Position numbers and translations under genes: made by a program | The notes under the pieces: generated by a model | The model's input: only the letters and a program-made list of their open reading frames with translations | What the model was told of the DNA's origin: nothing | Databases searched by the model: none | Shown here: positions 50,401 through 63,910 of the stretch, in pieces | Layout of the letters: the number at the start of each line of letters is the position of its first letter | Numbering within the stretch: position 1 is the first letter of the stretch | Source: Epiperipatus broadwayi | Lineage: Eukaryota; Onychophora; Udeonychophora; Euonychophora; Peripatidae | NCBI GenBank assembly: GCA_028023455.1 | Contig: JAQFVV010012498.1 | Coordinates: 2,360,001-2,424,000 of the forward strand | Length of the DNA stretch: 64,000 bases | Direction of reading: 5' to 3'

Positions 50401-51331
50401 TATATATATATACACATACAAGATTAGAAAAAGAAATACAAACTAATTCATGCTTTTATAATGGAGGAATATAAATTATAATTATTATCAGCAGCAGCTA
50501 ATTGTTCTAAATTTTAAAAAACAAGACAAATCACATAATAATACAAATACATTAGAGATAATTTTGCGATTACTATAAAAAAGTCTGCAATATAAGTGCA
50601 TTTTTGAATAGAACACAATGATCCATTATAATGTTTATATGATATTTTGCATTGCTGTCTTTTAGCATTTTCTGTAATAAACGTTTCTTTCTAAATTATT
50701 TCAATATTATGAGTAATTCTAGCTCTTCAATATAATATACCCTAAATCAAATCTTCCTAATGAAAACAATCAACATTATATATGATTTTTTTTTTTACTT
50801 TTGAGATAATCTAAATGTAAATGGAATCTATCTTTTCCACAAAAAGCGGACTTAATTTCAACATAAAACATCATTTAAATTTTTTTTGTAATGTTCATTT
50901 GTTTCAAATATCTACTCAAGAAAGATGTTATTTTACAGTAGCAATGCTGTAGCATCATATTCATCCAGTTACAAAGCATACTGATTGACCTTATGATATT
51001 GTCATTTTATTTTTAATATTTTTTGAGCCTCCCTAAATGAATTTTTTCTAATATATTTATGTGATAGTGATAGAATGTTCACATTTTACTTTCATGCAAT
51101 AAATTAAGAAAATAATAACTCTTTATACTAATTTAGTTGCAGTAATTACTTTATTTCAACTAAAAATAGTAATAACACATTGGAATCTATATTGCATCTC
51201 AAGATCTATGTCTAACATTCTATTTAAAATGCAACCAAGATATTTAAAATAAGTCAAATTTTTAAAATGATAATAATTGAAAATAAAACTTGAAGAAAAA
51301 AATGTTTTCATTAATGACTAATAAAAAATTT
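50401..51331. other. Non-coding AT-rich stretch
   Basis: Short TA run, then AT-rich sequence with no gene or repeat boundary recognised. Confidence 0.4.
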
Positions 51332-52087
51332 GGAACATGAATTCTCACGCCATCCTGAGGAGCTTGGTATGCAGTTAGCTGTTGGTTCTTTATTGTAGGT
51401 GGTATTTTATTGCCAGGACCAGATGTCCTATGGTCCACAATAGGAGAAAATGATTGGTCATTTCTCTTTCTCTTTTTTTATAGTAAAACTGAAAAGATTG
51501 AAGGGTGCGTCTTGTCAAACCCTTCACCTTCAACTCTCCACACTAACACATATCACACCTCTTTCTATCACATCTCTTTCTTTTTTTCTCCCCTTTTATT
51601 TCCAAACTTTTTCTTTTATTATAAACATTCACATACAGTAAACATTATGTCATGATGATGATGATCCTTTTGTTGAGGTCTGTTTCCTGAGAGATTTCTT
51701 TTATTGGCTATTAGTTTCTATTGTTTTTCTCTCCTATCTGATCTTTAATTATACATTTTGAAATGCCCAAAGGCTAGTTCACTTGGACTAACTAAAATAA
51801 TCATTTCCATTTTACACAATAAAATTAATTAGGTTATTTTACATTCTTTTTAACTTTAAATCTTTTAATTTCTTTTTTTTTCTGAAAATTTAGTTTTAAA
51901 ATACTTTCTTTGCTTTAGTAAAGTTTTCTTTTAATAATTTTTCATCTGTGCGATTTTATATATGTATAAAGTTTAGATGACTTTTAATTTTCAATTTTTA
52001 ATTTTTTAAAAAAGAAGTTTTTATTTGCAAACTTTTTTATGTCTAATTTTTAAAATAAATAATGTAACGGCATGTATGCCTGTTACA
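51332..52087 (-). mobile_element. Family B LTR-like element, copy 3 (3'-truncated)
   Basis: On minus it starts TGTAACAGGCATACATGCC against (TA)n and follows the first 750 bp of copies 1 and 2: CATTTGGGC- or GGGCATTT-like word, AATAGCCAATAAAAG, ATTCTC... and AGGATGGCGTGAGAATTC. It then breaks off near 51332. The TATA region reads TTTATAATAAAAG. The module region and 3' end are missing. Two short plus-strand frames at 51410-51655 are T-rich shadows. Confidence 0.6.
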
Positions 52088-52223
52088 ATATATATATATA
52101 TATAACAAAATAAATGTCCGCTAATATCAATAATACAATAACGAAACTTAAATATATTCCAAACAATGGTAAACAATTTCTAATACAATATAAATAAAAA
52201 CTCAATAAAAACTCATAAAGAAA

Positions 52224-52254
52224 CATTTTCGATTATATTCATAATCATTTTCAA
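52224..52254 (-). ncRNA. Hammerhead-like motif, PLE3 left arm (degenerate)
   Basis: On minus: TTGAAAA, T, GATTAT, loop GAAT, ATAATC, GAAAATG. Stem II is six perfect pairs and GAAA is intact, but two CUGANGA core positions (C3 and G8) are lost. Confidence 0.4.
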
Positions 52255-52306
52255 CTCAACTTTCAAAATGGAATCATTTATTACCAACCGGAAACACATG
52301 TCAAGT

Positions 52307-52545
52307 TAAATATCCCACAATTCATTAATCCTAACATTTGCTGACTGTCTGTTTATTATCGTATTTTTATAACTACTAATAAAAACTGCCTCTTTAATTT
52401 TTCTTTTTTCATTATCTCTCTCTTGGCCTAAAATTTTTATTTTATTTATATCAAAATTAAACTTAACATTACAATTTCTATCATGATCATAAAAAACAGA
52501 TTCAGTATATAACTTGACTTCATTACTATTATCATTACATATCTG
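52307..52545 (-). pseudogene. PLE3 GIY-YIG endonuclease C-terminal fragment (left arm)
   Basis: Mirror of the right-arm frame on the minus strand: EVKLYTESVFYDHDRNC, then INKIKILGQERDNEKRKIKE, then an RQSAN stretch and stop. The GIY and YIG motifs and all RT sequence are absent. It resembles the PLE2 fragment in layout (KIKILxxERxxxKRKIKEA) but is a different subfamily. Confidence 0.7.
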
Positions 52546-52554
52546 TACATTTTT

Positions 52555-52793
52555 CAGATATGTAATGATAATAGTAATGAAGTCAAGTTATATACTGAAT
52601 CTGTTTTTTATGATCATGATAGAAATTGTAATTTTAAGTTTAATTTTGATATAAATAAAATAAAAATTTTAGGCCAAGAGAGAGATAATGAAAAAAGAAA
52701 AATTAAAGAGGCAGTTTTTATTAGTAGGTATAAAAATACGATAATAAACAGACAGTCAGCAAATGTTAGGATTAATGAATTGTGGGATATTTA
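52555..52793 (+). pseudogene. PLE3 GIY-YIG endonuclease C-terminal fragment (right arm)
   Basis: Open from about 52561 to TAA at about 52793: NDNSNEVKLYTESVFYDHD, then KIKILGQERDNEKRKIKEAV, then IINRQSAN and NELWDI-stop. Conserved Glu in KEAVFI and the Asn-Arg pair match the C-terminal part of PLE nucleases. There is no start codon, RT or YIG motif. Confidence 0.72.
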
Positions 52794-52845
52794 AATCGAC
52801 ATATGTTTCCGGTTGGTAATAGATGATTCCATTTTGAAAGTTGAG

Positions 52846-52876
52846 TTGAAAATGATTATGAATATAATTGAAAATA
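52846..52876 (+). ncRNA. Hammerhead-like motif, PLE3 right arm (degenerate)
   Basis: TTGAAAA, T, GATTAT, loop GAAT, ATAATT, GAAAATA. It is the counterpart of 52224-52254, with one stem pair changed to G-T. Confidence 0.4.
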
Positions 52877-52956
52877 TTTCTTTATGAGTTTTTATTGAGT
52901 TTTTATTTATATTGTACTATAAATTGTTTACTGTTGTTTGGAATATATTTAAGTTT

Positions 52957-53267
<311 letters not shown>

Positions 53268-53434
53268 TAAATAATAAATGAGCAATTTAAAAGTATTGCA
53301 GTTTGTAATGTTATAATTAAATATTTATTAGTCTGCATTACAGTGACTTGTTTATTTCATATTTAAAGAGGTTTATTTAAACTTCATTGTATCAATATTT
53401 CATACTCTGTAGTCAAGTTGCAATCTTTAAGCAT

Positions 53435-53435
<1 letters not shown>

Positions 53436-53506
<71 letters not shown>
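53436..53506. repeat. (TA)n microsatellite, about 35 units
   Basis: Pure TA, preceding copy 2 of the 180-bp unit. Confidence 0.97.
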
Positions 53507-53511
<5 letters not shown>

Positions 53512-53679
53512 GGACCATTAATAAGAGTGGATTTTCATTCTTGCTATTAAAAAGTGAGAAGGTTGCCTTGACAGCAGTGATAAATATTGATTACTATCCT
53601 TATTGTGAATGTTTATGTGGTTAGTGGTGGTTTTTAATGGTTACTAATTATTCCATTTAGCTTTAAGCATTATTTCACT

Positions 53680-53686
<7 letters not shown>
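53507..53686 (+). repeat. 180-bp duplicated unit, copy 2
   Basis: TTCAATGGACCATTAATAAG through CACTTATTAT, then another TA run. Since copy 1 is followed by unrelated sequence (53268-53435), the TA tract plus unit may be a mobile or segmentally duplicated module. Confidence 0.75.

Positions 53687-53717
<31 letters not shown>
53684..53717. repeat. (TA)n microsatellite
   Basis: About 17 TA units, forming the 3' boundary of PLE4. Confidence 0.95.
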
Positions 53718-53725
<8 letters not shown>

Positions 53726-53808
53726 CAAAATATTAATATATAACAAACTAACCAAAGAAAATACATATAAAAACAAAAAAAGATATAAATCCAATAAATA
53801 ATATTATA

Positions 53809-53838
53809 TTTCAACCAGAGGACTGGTTTTCATCAGAA
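53809..53838 (-). ncRNA. Hammerhead ribozyme-like motif, PLE4
   Basis: On minus: CTGATGA, A, AACCAG, loop TCCT, CTGGTT, GAAA. The core elements CUGAUGA and GAAA are both intact and stem II has six perfect pairs. Downstream ATATAA...TTATATC could form stem III ending in the cleavage-site C. Stem I does not pair convincingly (T-rich on both sides), so activity is doubtful. It is the best-preserved of the set. Confidence 0.55.
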
Positions 53839-54348
53839 AGAAAAAAATACACACTAAAATGGTGATAATAAAAAATTACAGATTTGGTAAAAGATTAAAA
53901 ATTTAACAAACCCCCCCTGATTGATCACAAAATCTAACACAGAATATCTACCCAATCAATGACAAAATTCAAACAAAAAAAAACAACTACATTCCCTCCT
54001 AATCAAGCTTAAATTCTATTAAAATTAAAATAAATATAAAAATAAAAATAAAAATAAAAAATCCAAAATTAAAAATTAAAATATACATATGTGCATACAT
54101 AGAAAAATTAGACTATGCTCACATACAAAAAATAGCTGTGCTCACATTAATATTCATTAAAAACTAAAATACTTATACATTTTAATCAAAAATTATAGCT
54201 AGTGCAAAGTACAATAATTTATAATAACTAATTATTTATCTATAAACCAATTAAACACAGATATTAAACATCCATATAACCAATCTTTACATAAAAAAAC
54301 CTCATATAAGAAAATTTTCACATAAAAAACACACATATAGAAATTATT

Positions 54349-55054
54349 TAGGAGACCAGGTAACCCAGAGATGTAATAGTTCCAGTGTTCAAATTCAATC
54401 CATGTGGTTCTGAGGTCTTGAATTTAAAAAATAAAAAACTCTCCTTTTGTTTTCTCTCCCTTGTAGAAGAAAAACCTTCCTGAAGAATCACTACTTTTAA
54501 ATCATCAATTGAATGATTCGGTAAGTTAAAATGTTTTGAAACCGGTCTATCTTATTCTTATGCAAAATGTCAAATCTATGATTAGTCATTCTGACATGTA
54601 AACTATTTGCTGACTCACCTATATACTGGTTTAAACATCTACTACAATTTATCAAATATATCAAATTAACTCTTTTACATGTAACATAATTAGGAATATA
54701 CCATTTAAAATTATGATTCTTAATACTAAAGACCACTTTTGTCACAACAATATGTTTACATGTAAAACATCTTTTATACTCACATGGAGAACATTCTTTT
54801 TCCTGTACAGAACTACTAATAAAATTTGTTTTGACAAGTATATCTCTAAATGATCTATGTTTTCGATATACAACCTTAGGTGGATCAGAAAAAATAGATT
54901 TTAAATAATCTGTGGACTGTAATATGTTAAAATGTTTCACCAATATCCGGTTAATATTAGGTAAATCTCTATTAAAAGTAAAAACCAATGGTGGAACATC
55001 TAATTGTTTTTTACTCTTTTCAGATAAAAGAAGTTTCTTTCTATCAATTAAAGA

Positions 55055-55056
<2 letters not shown>
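54349..55056 (-). pseudogene. PLE4 C-terminal region with Cys-rich motif and GIY-YIG nuclease
   Basis: Enters from the TA tract into RT-connector sequence: VPPLVFTFNRDLPNINRIL, then a FSDPPKVVYRKHRSFRDILV stretch. A Cys/His cluster follows (CSPCEYKRCFTCKHI), a putative zinc-binding motif seen upstream of the nuclease in some PLE lineages. The nuclease then has VNLIYLINCSRC, QYIGESANSLHVR and an NHRFDI word. One base is missing near 54550, after which another frame gives KHFNLPNHSIDDLKVV, RERKQKES and SEPHGLNLNTG to TAA at 54349-54351. RT motifs are lost. The layout suggests a Neptune-like group, from memory. Confidence 0.78.

Positions 55057-55146
<90 letters not shown>
55057..55146. repeat. 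(TA)n microsatellite, about 45 units
   Basis: Pure TA at the truncated 5' end of PLE4. Confidence 0.97.
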
Positions 55147-55150
<4 letters not shown>

Positions 55151-56282
55151 ATAATCTGACATTCTGTATATCATAAGATACTCTATTAAAAGCCCAGATT
55201 TGAATTATACTGTGATGAAAAATGAGACTGATTAATAAAAGGACATTCCAATAATTCTGGGAGTTTTTATTAAAATATAAAGTAATTGTTGCTGCCAACA
55301 ATAAGACTAGTTTCTGATAACAGTGTTCTTACATTAGCCATCTAGTTCATGGAAGTTTGTTTGAGCAAGAATTTGACTATTTCATCCATTATTATTCTGG
55401 ATCTAAAACACAGTCATAGATATTCTTAGTTATAACCTAATACAATCTATGCAGTATACAGAAAATGTACTAATTGTAATGACTAGCAAGATAGTGGATA
55501 ATTATATAAAGAAAAAAATAAAACAATTATTTACACTATAAAGACAAGTTCGTGTATATAATAATTTTATTGAACGAAAATAATTGTTTATAATACTGAT
55601 TCCTGATCATGAATACAATAATATTATTGCACTTTAGAGTAATAGAATTAATAAAATTGTAATAAATAGCAATATAGTACATTGAATATTTATTTACAAT
55701 ATATAAAGATGCTAAAACTGTGGAAAGATAGAGCCACAATTTTGCTATTTGCTTAACTGGCTTAAAATATATTCCAATGTTGTAATGGAGAGTAAAATAT
55801 ATATCAACATCATATACATTAATATTAGACTGGTTATTTACTCCCAATTATATACAACTGTCAAAATATGTTGTCTAATATGAACTTCTTTCTTCAATAA
55901 AAATTTAAGAGAATTTATGGGTTGGATACAATATGTTTTTAAAATTTATAACAGCAAACTCTATTCACAAGGTCAATGTGAGGAAATATCATTGATGCTC
56001 TAAAATACAGCAGTTTCCTGAGGTCAACAAACCAAAATTATTTAATCATTTTATATCAATTATATCTATCAAAGAAAAAATAATGATAAAATGGCAGACT
56101 ATACTTTATATTTTGACATCAAACAGGAATCTTTAATTTAATCTATGAACTAAAGAAGAAATTAATTCATTTGTTCCATGCTTAAATTAATTCCACCCAC
56201 AGAAGATGAGCAAACCAAGTAAAATAAATAGTTATTTATTCAAATTAAACATTTAATTATTTTATTAGTTTTCAAAAAAATG
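55147..56282. other. Non-coding AT-rich stretch
   Basis: A 103-codon minus frame at 55536-55847 is rich in Tyr, Ile and Asn, as expected by chance here. No gene is supported. Confidence 0.4.
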
Positions 56283-56515
56283 AAGTCAGATGTCACATAT
56301 GGCTATTTCAGTCCCATATGGCTATTTAAATTAGATAGCTGGATTGGAAGACATATGGATGTCTGAAAATTTCAAATTTTCTACTTAATAGTTATATATT
56401 AGATAAAGTTCTGGGCTTGTCCTGGTATTTTTAATGTAATTCTTGAATATCCTAGCATCTCACTAATGATGTCAGTAGTAAAAACCAGTCTGGGGTTGGG
56501 TATATTCTCAAAGCT
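56283..56515 (+). repeat. Dispersed repeat, copy 2 (unclassified)
   Basis: Diverged match to 20651-20890: ATGGCTATTTAAATTAGATAGCTGGATTG, a GACAT word, ATGTCTGAAAATTTCA, TCTACTTAA, TCTGGG and a TCTGGGGTTG-like end. Written in pieces here because the match is interrupted by small gaps. Class unknown. Confidence 0.5.
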
Positions 56516-58433
56516 TATTAAAAGCTTATTTTACAAGCTCTATATATAACATTTATTAGTTTTCCTTTTGCTTGCTTACATTGTGATAAACACAGGCCTA
56601 CATGAATTAAAAATTCCTTGACCATTATCTATGAGGATATCAATGTCAAAAAATATTAGATATAGTTTGAAAAATATTGGCTAATTCTATTGAGTAATGG
56701 AAATAAAGACCAAACAAAACAGTTAAAATAAATGCATTTTCACAAAAGTCAACCATGGCAATTCATTTTCAAAAAGTTTCAGAATTTATAAGAAGAGCTT
56801 TATCAAATAATAAAAACATTTAGAAAAAGCATATTTCTGATTCAAGATGAAATGAAAACTAAGAGTATTTAAAAATTCTATAACTTAATTTTTTTCCCAA
56901 AAATCTATCTTTCCCAAAGACTTTATCATGTGGTTGAAGTGTTAGTATTCATTCATTTTATATTTAAAATCCAAAGTGCATGTGCAACAGTTTAATGCTG
57001 TTTAAATATTATTGAATATAAGATATTGAAAATTATCACTAAGCATTGTTATTAATGTGGTTTTAAGAAATGATATTTGAGACTGTGTTTTTTAAAGAAT
57101 TCATTGAAAAGAAAAAAACACAATAATTGTTGAGTATGCTTTGAAGGTAGCTAATAATATAATATTGTATTTTATTTTTTTTAATCAGAAGGAAATCAGC
57201 CTTCAACATGTGTTCTTTAATCAAGTTAATAACTCACTGATGTTATAGTGAGTATTCCGGATATTCATTATAATATTGGGGAATTAGTAATATGATTGAA
57301 CAGTGCATATCAAAGACTGATTACCTTCTGATTAAAATTACTAACAAAAACAGCATTTATAAATTATGTTATTATTAAATTATTTTTATTTTTATATTGC
57401 TTAATTTTGGTTCTCACATAGTTTCTAATACATTATCATTTCATAGATACTTAATTCCTGGTGTTTATATATTAATGACCATTAAATTATTTTTGGTTTG
57501 TTTATTTGGTTTGATTAGTCTTAATGATCCAAATTTATGGTTATAAAATGGTGCCAAGATTGCCTTAAAAACATAAGTCAATGATATTGCATAAGAAACA
57601 TATCAGTTGTCAACAGCAAATTTGTTAAAAAAATTGAATTACCAGTACCGAGAATGTTTCTAACAAAAAATATAATTCAAAATTCTAGCATATGTAATAC
57701 CATTCAAAGTATATCATAAAGCAAACCACATTTCAGACATCGTATCAGAACTTGCAAATTTATTAAGATTGAATTGCATGTTTATATTGATAAATAGAAG
57801 ATGTGAACTTTATAAGATCTGTGTTTATTATGTAAATAATACCACATAAAATAATATAAGAAAAGCAAGTCCTTATGTAGACCAATTAGGCATGTCTTGC
57901 AAAATTCAGAACCCACTACTTAATGAATGTAGATTAATTAAAATTGCATTAATGCACATCAAATATATTAGCATAGTATATCTTAAAACTTGATAAAGCA
58001 ATCTTACATACATTAAAATAGTCATTACATGAAAACGTAAATACTTCTGACAAAGAAAATCTTAATGACCATAGTATAATAATATATAATAATAATAATA
58101 ATAATGTACTTAAGTTCAATGAAATAATAGAATTATTTGTCATTAAAATAGAAAATTCCAAAAACACTTAATGTTATATAAATAAATGCTATTTATATAA
58201 ATTATAAAAATGAATTCAGTCCTAATTTAGATAGTTGTCAGACTAATTTATGAGATAAAAGATATATAATAACCAATGCTGATGAGCAAATATAATGTTA
58301 GATAAAACTTGGCATGACAGAAGATAAATAAAATAATAAATCAGCTAGAACAAATATCTGAACTGGATAACATACTAAGTAGAAAGGTTATTATTTATTA
58401 AGATAACAGAGATTTCGTGTGATAATTATATCA
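56516..58433. other. Non-coding AT-rich stretch
   Basis: Nothing supportable is seen. A 72-codon minus frame at 57949-58167 is low-complexity, and a short (AAT)n run lies near 58090. Confidence 0.4.
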
Positions 58434-58442
58434 CACACAAAC

Positions 58443-58492
<50 letters not shown>
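58434..58492. repeat. (CA)n-(TA)n compound microsatellite
   Basis: Imperfect CA-rich run, then pure CA, then TA, similar in make-up to the tract at 11652-11697 but without a recognised element edge. Confidence 0.9.
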
Positions 58493-58493
<1 letters not shown>

Positions 58494-60345
58494 AGCTTAA
58501 AATGAAATAAAATAAAGAAAGCTAAAGCTAATAAGAGACAATCTTTTCTTTTCTTGAAAAGAGATATAGTGAAATGATATGTAAGTCTTATTTCCCATAA
58601 TATTGTTTAATGATATTATTTAATAAAAACCTTTTCCCTAGTAAATATGAATTTGATATACATATATAATATTACATAAATTAAACTGTGCTAATCATTT
58701 ATAAGTGTTTATTAAATTGTATTTGTTTGTATTTTCATTTTCTTTAATAGTGAAAAGAAAGAAATGAAGTAAGGCATTTTCTTTCTTTGATATCAAATAT
58801 ATGTTAATAAATTTTGTAATGTAAATTTAAAAACATATCATCTAGACTTGTTATGTTAAATAATTAAATATTGGATGACAATGGATAAATAGGAAATTAT
58901 TAGGTTAATATATAGGCGATCTATTTATTAGTATAAAAACTAATTATATTTACTGAATTTTTGAATTGAAGTTATTTTTGAATGTTGTTTTTATAAATAA
59001 AAATATATGAAAAATTATGTAACGTGAGAGTAGATAAAATATGTAAATTGAAAGAAGTAGCAATAGTATCAAAATATCACTTATCAGTCAAGTGAAGCTT
59101 ATTTTATAAGAGGAAAGATTGATGGAGTGATAACTGCACGGATTGGTGGTGTATCGCTAATCAGATAAAAACAATTTTGAGTCATTTGCTTTTCTATTCC
59201 TACAAATAAGTAAAGAATATTATTTAGATAACATCTCAAGCATAAACAACAGCATACATCACAAAGCTACATAGTTCCTATACTATATGAATATGCCACA
59301 TGATCACCATTTCCTATGCATATAGAAGCTGTTAAAATAGAGGAAAAACTATCAAAGCAGTAGTGCCACGCAGTACATACATTTGTTATTCTTGCTTGCA
59401 TTGGGTGGCACAACTGTATGAAGAGTTTTGTCTCTATTTAAATACAGTTGTCGGGAGTTTACATATTGATATAAAATCACCTAAAAATATGAGAACAATT
59501 TCTTTAAAAGACAAAATGACTTTATCAATCTGACAAAAGTTGAATACTATATTAAAAAAATTAAAAATTACAGCATTCTTTATAAATTTTATAAAATGTA
59601 AATAAGACTGATTTGTATTCCAAAGTCTAGTAAAAAAAATGTATTTTGTCTATGAAATTACTTTAGTGTATATTTATTTATATTTTTAATAATTTTCTGT
59701 TTGTAAATCTTTTATATTTACTACTTCTGATATTAATAGATATATTTTAAATATATTCTGAATTAGAATTACTTCATTACTTTATATATCTTAGCAACAA
59801 GCTAAAGGTATTTGAAGTATTGATTGAAAATAATATTTTCTCAAAAGCAAATGTCGGTCGATTAACCCTTTTAATTATATATTTTATATTATATATCAAT
59901 TATTATTATTAAGTTTTTATCTTTATTATATATTTAATTACTAAAAATCTAAATTCAATTTTCTTTCTCTACAATTGTTATTAATGACACTACGATTCAA
60001 TAATAACCTGATCTCAAGAATTCATACACTGATAGATATCATATTTCAATCAATAAAGTATAGTAATTGAAATGTAATGTATATATAGGCTTATTGATCA
60101 GTTACATTATATAAAGAAAAGATGATACTCTATGCAAACATTTCTTCTTTAATATATATAATTAAAATCTTTTTACTTGATTTTCAATACATAATTTACA
60201 ATTTAAACACATTTAGAAATAATAGTTTAATAATTGGTTATAAAAAGTTTTAAAAAAAGTAAATCAAATTTCTAATGCCCATATTATTTGTTTTGTCAAT
60301 GTATTACAATGTAAGTTCACATAATAAAAGGAAATAAATTTTTAT
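58493..60345. other. Non-coding AT-rich stretch
   Basis: No gene or repeat boundary recognised. Confidence 0.4.
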
Positions 60346-60600
60346 TGTATATCATCATCAGCATTTTGAACCATTAACAGTCCACTGCAGGATAAAGGAT
60401 ACTCCAAGTTTAATCCAGTTTCTTTGATCTCTAATCTTTATTCTCCATATTACACTTGCAAACTTTCTCATATCAGCAATCCTTAACATGTATGGTTTTA
60501 TGCTAGGTCTTCGTAAATGTCCTTGAATCCAGTTTAAGATTTCAACTGTTTATCAATTATCATCTTTTCTAGAAATATATCCATTCCATCTCTACTTCAT
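60346..60600 (-). mobile_element. Decayed non-LTR retrotransposon 3' end
   Basis: On minus, a frame from about 60525 gives GHLRRPSIKPYMLRIADMRK, then a VIWRIKIRDQRNWIKLG stretch and FILQWTVNG, then stops and a TGATGATGATATAC tail. The pattern RPxxxW-DI-x-RxxWRxL-x-QWTxxG followed by a short TGA/ATG-rich repeat is typical of the C-terminus and 3' tail of LINE proteins common in arthropod and mollusc genomes. It is badly decayed and 5'-truncated. The clade is not determined. Confidence 0.6.
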
Positions 60601-62172
60601 ACCAGTACACCTAATTGTTCTCTCTTCATGTATTTTGTTTTTGATCCCTTCTTCTTATTCCTGATAAACATCTCTCTATATATTTCATTGAATGGTCTGA
60701 AATTTAGGTATTCCTCTTCTCTTAAGTATCCAATTCTCAGAGTTCTAAGTTTAAATTGGTAAAATACATTTATTAAAAATCATTCTTTTTAAACACAAAG
60801 GAATATTTCCTTTTAATATTGTTAAATTTATCAGAAGCACTCCACTAAAGTTTAATTCTATGATTATTGTCATCCATTATGTTTCCATCTGTATTAATAA
60901 TTTGACTTAGATATTATAGTTCTTAATTCCTTATAATTCATCATTATCAATCTTTATGTTCTTTTTTTGAGAAAATTTATTGATTATTACATTAGTCTTT
61001 TTAGCACTTTATACTTTTCTACTTTCATCAGATAACTATTGTAACATTATTTGCAAAACCAACCATGTCAGCTGGAAAAATCTAGATGATTTAAGTAATT
61101 TCTCTTTATACTTACTTTCTTAGCTTGATATTTTAATCACAAAATATATTCTGTAAAACCTGCAAAATTTTTTGGAGGTATGGAATCATTCTGTCACTTA
61201 TCCTGCCCAATGTTAATCTTATTAGTATCATAATGTTACATAATTATCTAATTATTATTGTTGTATTCTGATAAATATTCTTCAAAATATGACAATATAT
61301 TATTGATGCACAAATTTAATAGGCATCCATTAACAATAATAATTTTTTGTTAGCTATCTTAATGATGATTGATGACTTCTGAGGCATTATAATTGAATCA
61401 TTTTGAAAATATTAATATAGTTGAACGATTTATTGCTCTGAAATTAATAAAAAGTGTGAGCATTGGGAAGTGACAAACTTGAAGACACATTCCATAGGCT
61501 TTAAGCTCCAGTATCTGCCATTTTATTGCTGCACCAAATCACACAAAAATTTAACATATTAAAAATACAATTGAAAGTTGATTGTTATAAACAGAGTTAT
61601 GTTAAATAATAGCATTGTTAAAAAATAAAGTATAAAAAAATAAAATCTATCACAATTATAAATTCAAATAACTTAGTTTTAAAGTATATATATAAAGATG
61701 ATTCACAACATCTTTATACAAATAAATTTAGTAGAAATGTAAAATTGAAAAAAAAAAAATACAAAGTAAACAAGCAAAAATAAATAGAGTTGTTTTTCTT
61801 AAAAAAAAAAGAAAAACAATAAGTTGAAGCACACAACTCTTATATATTTATCTTTATAAAAAATTATAGAGACTGTAAAATACTCACACAGATTTAATAA
61901 AATAACAATGATGCAATGCTATTAGAGTGACGTTTAAAAATTAGGCTACAAATTATAATAATATAATTCTTCATAAATTACAAAAATACACTAATAAAAT
62001 ATTAAGCTAGGGTCAAAAAAATATTCATCTACAAATAAATAAATAAGAATGCTAAATAAAACAAAACAAATATATGTGCTAATAATAATCATTGTAGATG
62101 TCATGAAAATATACAATAAATCATGAAAATTAGAAATATTTAAAAATAGAAAGATTATCTTATACAATACAA
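60601..62172. other. Non-coding AT-rich stretch
   Basis: More upstream LINE sequence may be present to about 60760 (TTCATTGAATGGTCTGAAATTTAGG), but I cannot align it. The rest shows nothing supportable. Confidence 0.4.
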
Positions 62173-63005
<833 letters not shown>

Positions 63006-63638
63006 CTGAACAATGATAAAGATATGTGTGAGAAATTGGGATCTGGGTCAACTAATAAGTTCTAGTTCAGCACAAATGTGTGTCTTGGGGTTTATAGATC
63101 TTTTACACATGTCTTGGGTCATATGTTTATGATTATATCTGTGCACAATGTGTTAAAAGTGGATAGAAACCAATATCTACTTTGCATGAGAGTGGTGTAG
63201 TGAATGTTGCATTATAGAAATGTTATTCATTATTGGATAATCTCTGATCTGATAAATGACTAATAAAAATTATTAAAATAAGAGACTGTTTGAAAAAAGA
63301 ATGTAGAAATACTGTGAAAAGAAAGCCTGTCAACATGAGAAAGAAAATCATAATAGAGTACAAAAGAAACACTTATATTTAAAAAAAAATACTAAAAATA
63401 GAATAATAAAATTTATACTAATTAAAATATACATTTAGAATATATACACATGTATTATTATGTACACATACCCATGATACACTCATAAGGGGTACACATT
63501 TTAACTTTTAGTAAAAATATCTATTAATATATATCTTATAAGTTTCCAGTCAATTTAGATTATGATATAGGTTTACACTTTCATTTACTACGCCAATAGT
63601 AAACACTTAAAAATAATAGTGATAATTTTTTATTTATA
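63006..63638. other. Non-coding AT-rich stretch
   Basis: No gene or repeat recognised between the tetranucleotide array and the foldback element. Confidence 0.4.
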
Positions 63639-63910
63639 TTAAATGCTTTTATTGACTGTGCACTAAAAAAAAAAAAATAGTTTCTTCAACCACAATTGGA
63701 GTTTTTAGATTAATTTAAAATAAAAGCATAGTAGTCATTATGGTTTCAGAAATTAATTAAGTCAATCTCCATTTTTTATAACAACAGATTGACTTAATTA
63801 ATTTGTGGACTCCTGATGCATTTATTTCAAGTTAAATCTAAAAACCCCAATTATGGTTGAAGAAACAATTATTTTATTTCGGTTAGTGCACAATCAATAA
63901 AAGCATTTAA
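63639..63910. mobile_element. Foldback / MITE-like inverted repeat
   Basis: Arms of about 125-130 bp (63639-63768 and 63786-63910) are imperfect reverse complements around a 17-bp spacer. Outer ends are ATGCTTTTATTGACTGTGCAC and its diverged complement, each flanked by TTAA. TTAA duplications are the mark of piggyBac-type transposition, but TTAA is common in such DNA and the ends do not look piggyBac-like. Small indels differ between arms. Confidence 0.6.

Larger units (their letters stand above)
53718..55056 (-). mobile_element. PLE4, 5'-truncated copy of a second PLE lineage
   Basis: Minus strand. The 5' end breaks in (TA)n at 55057 and the 3' end in (TA)n at 53717. It holds the C-terminal third of the protein, a 3' UTR of about 0.6 kb and a hammerhead-like motif near the 3' end. 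No inverted partner is seen, unlike PLE1-3. Confidence 0.8.
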
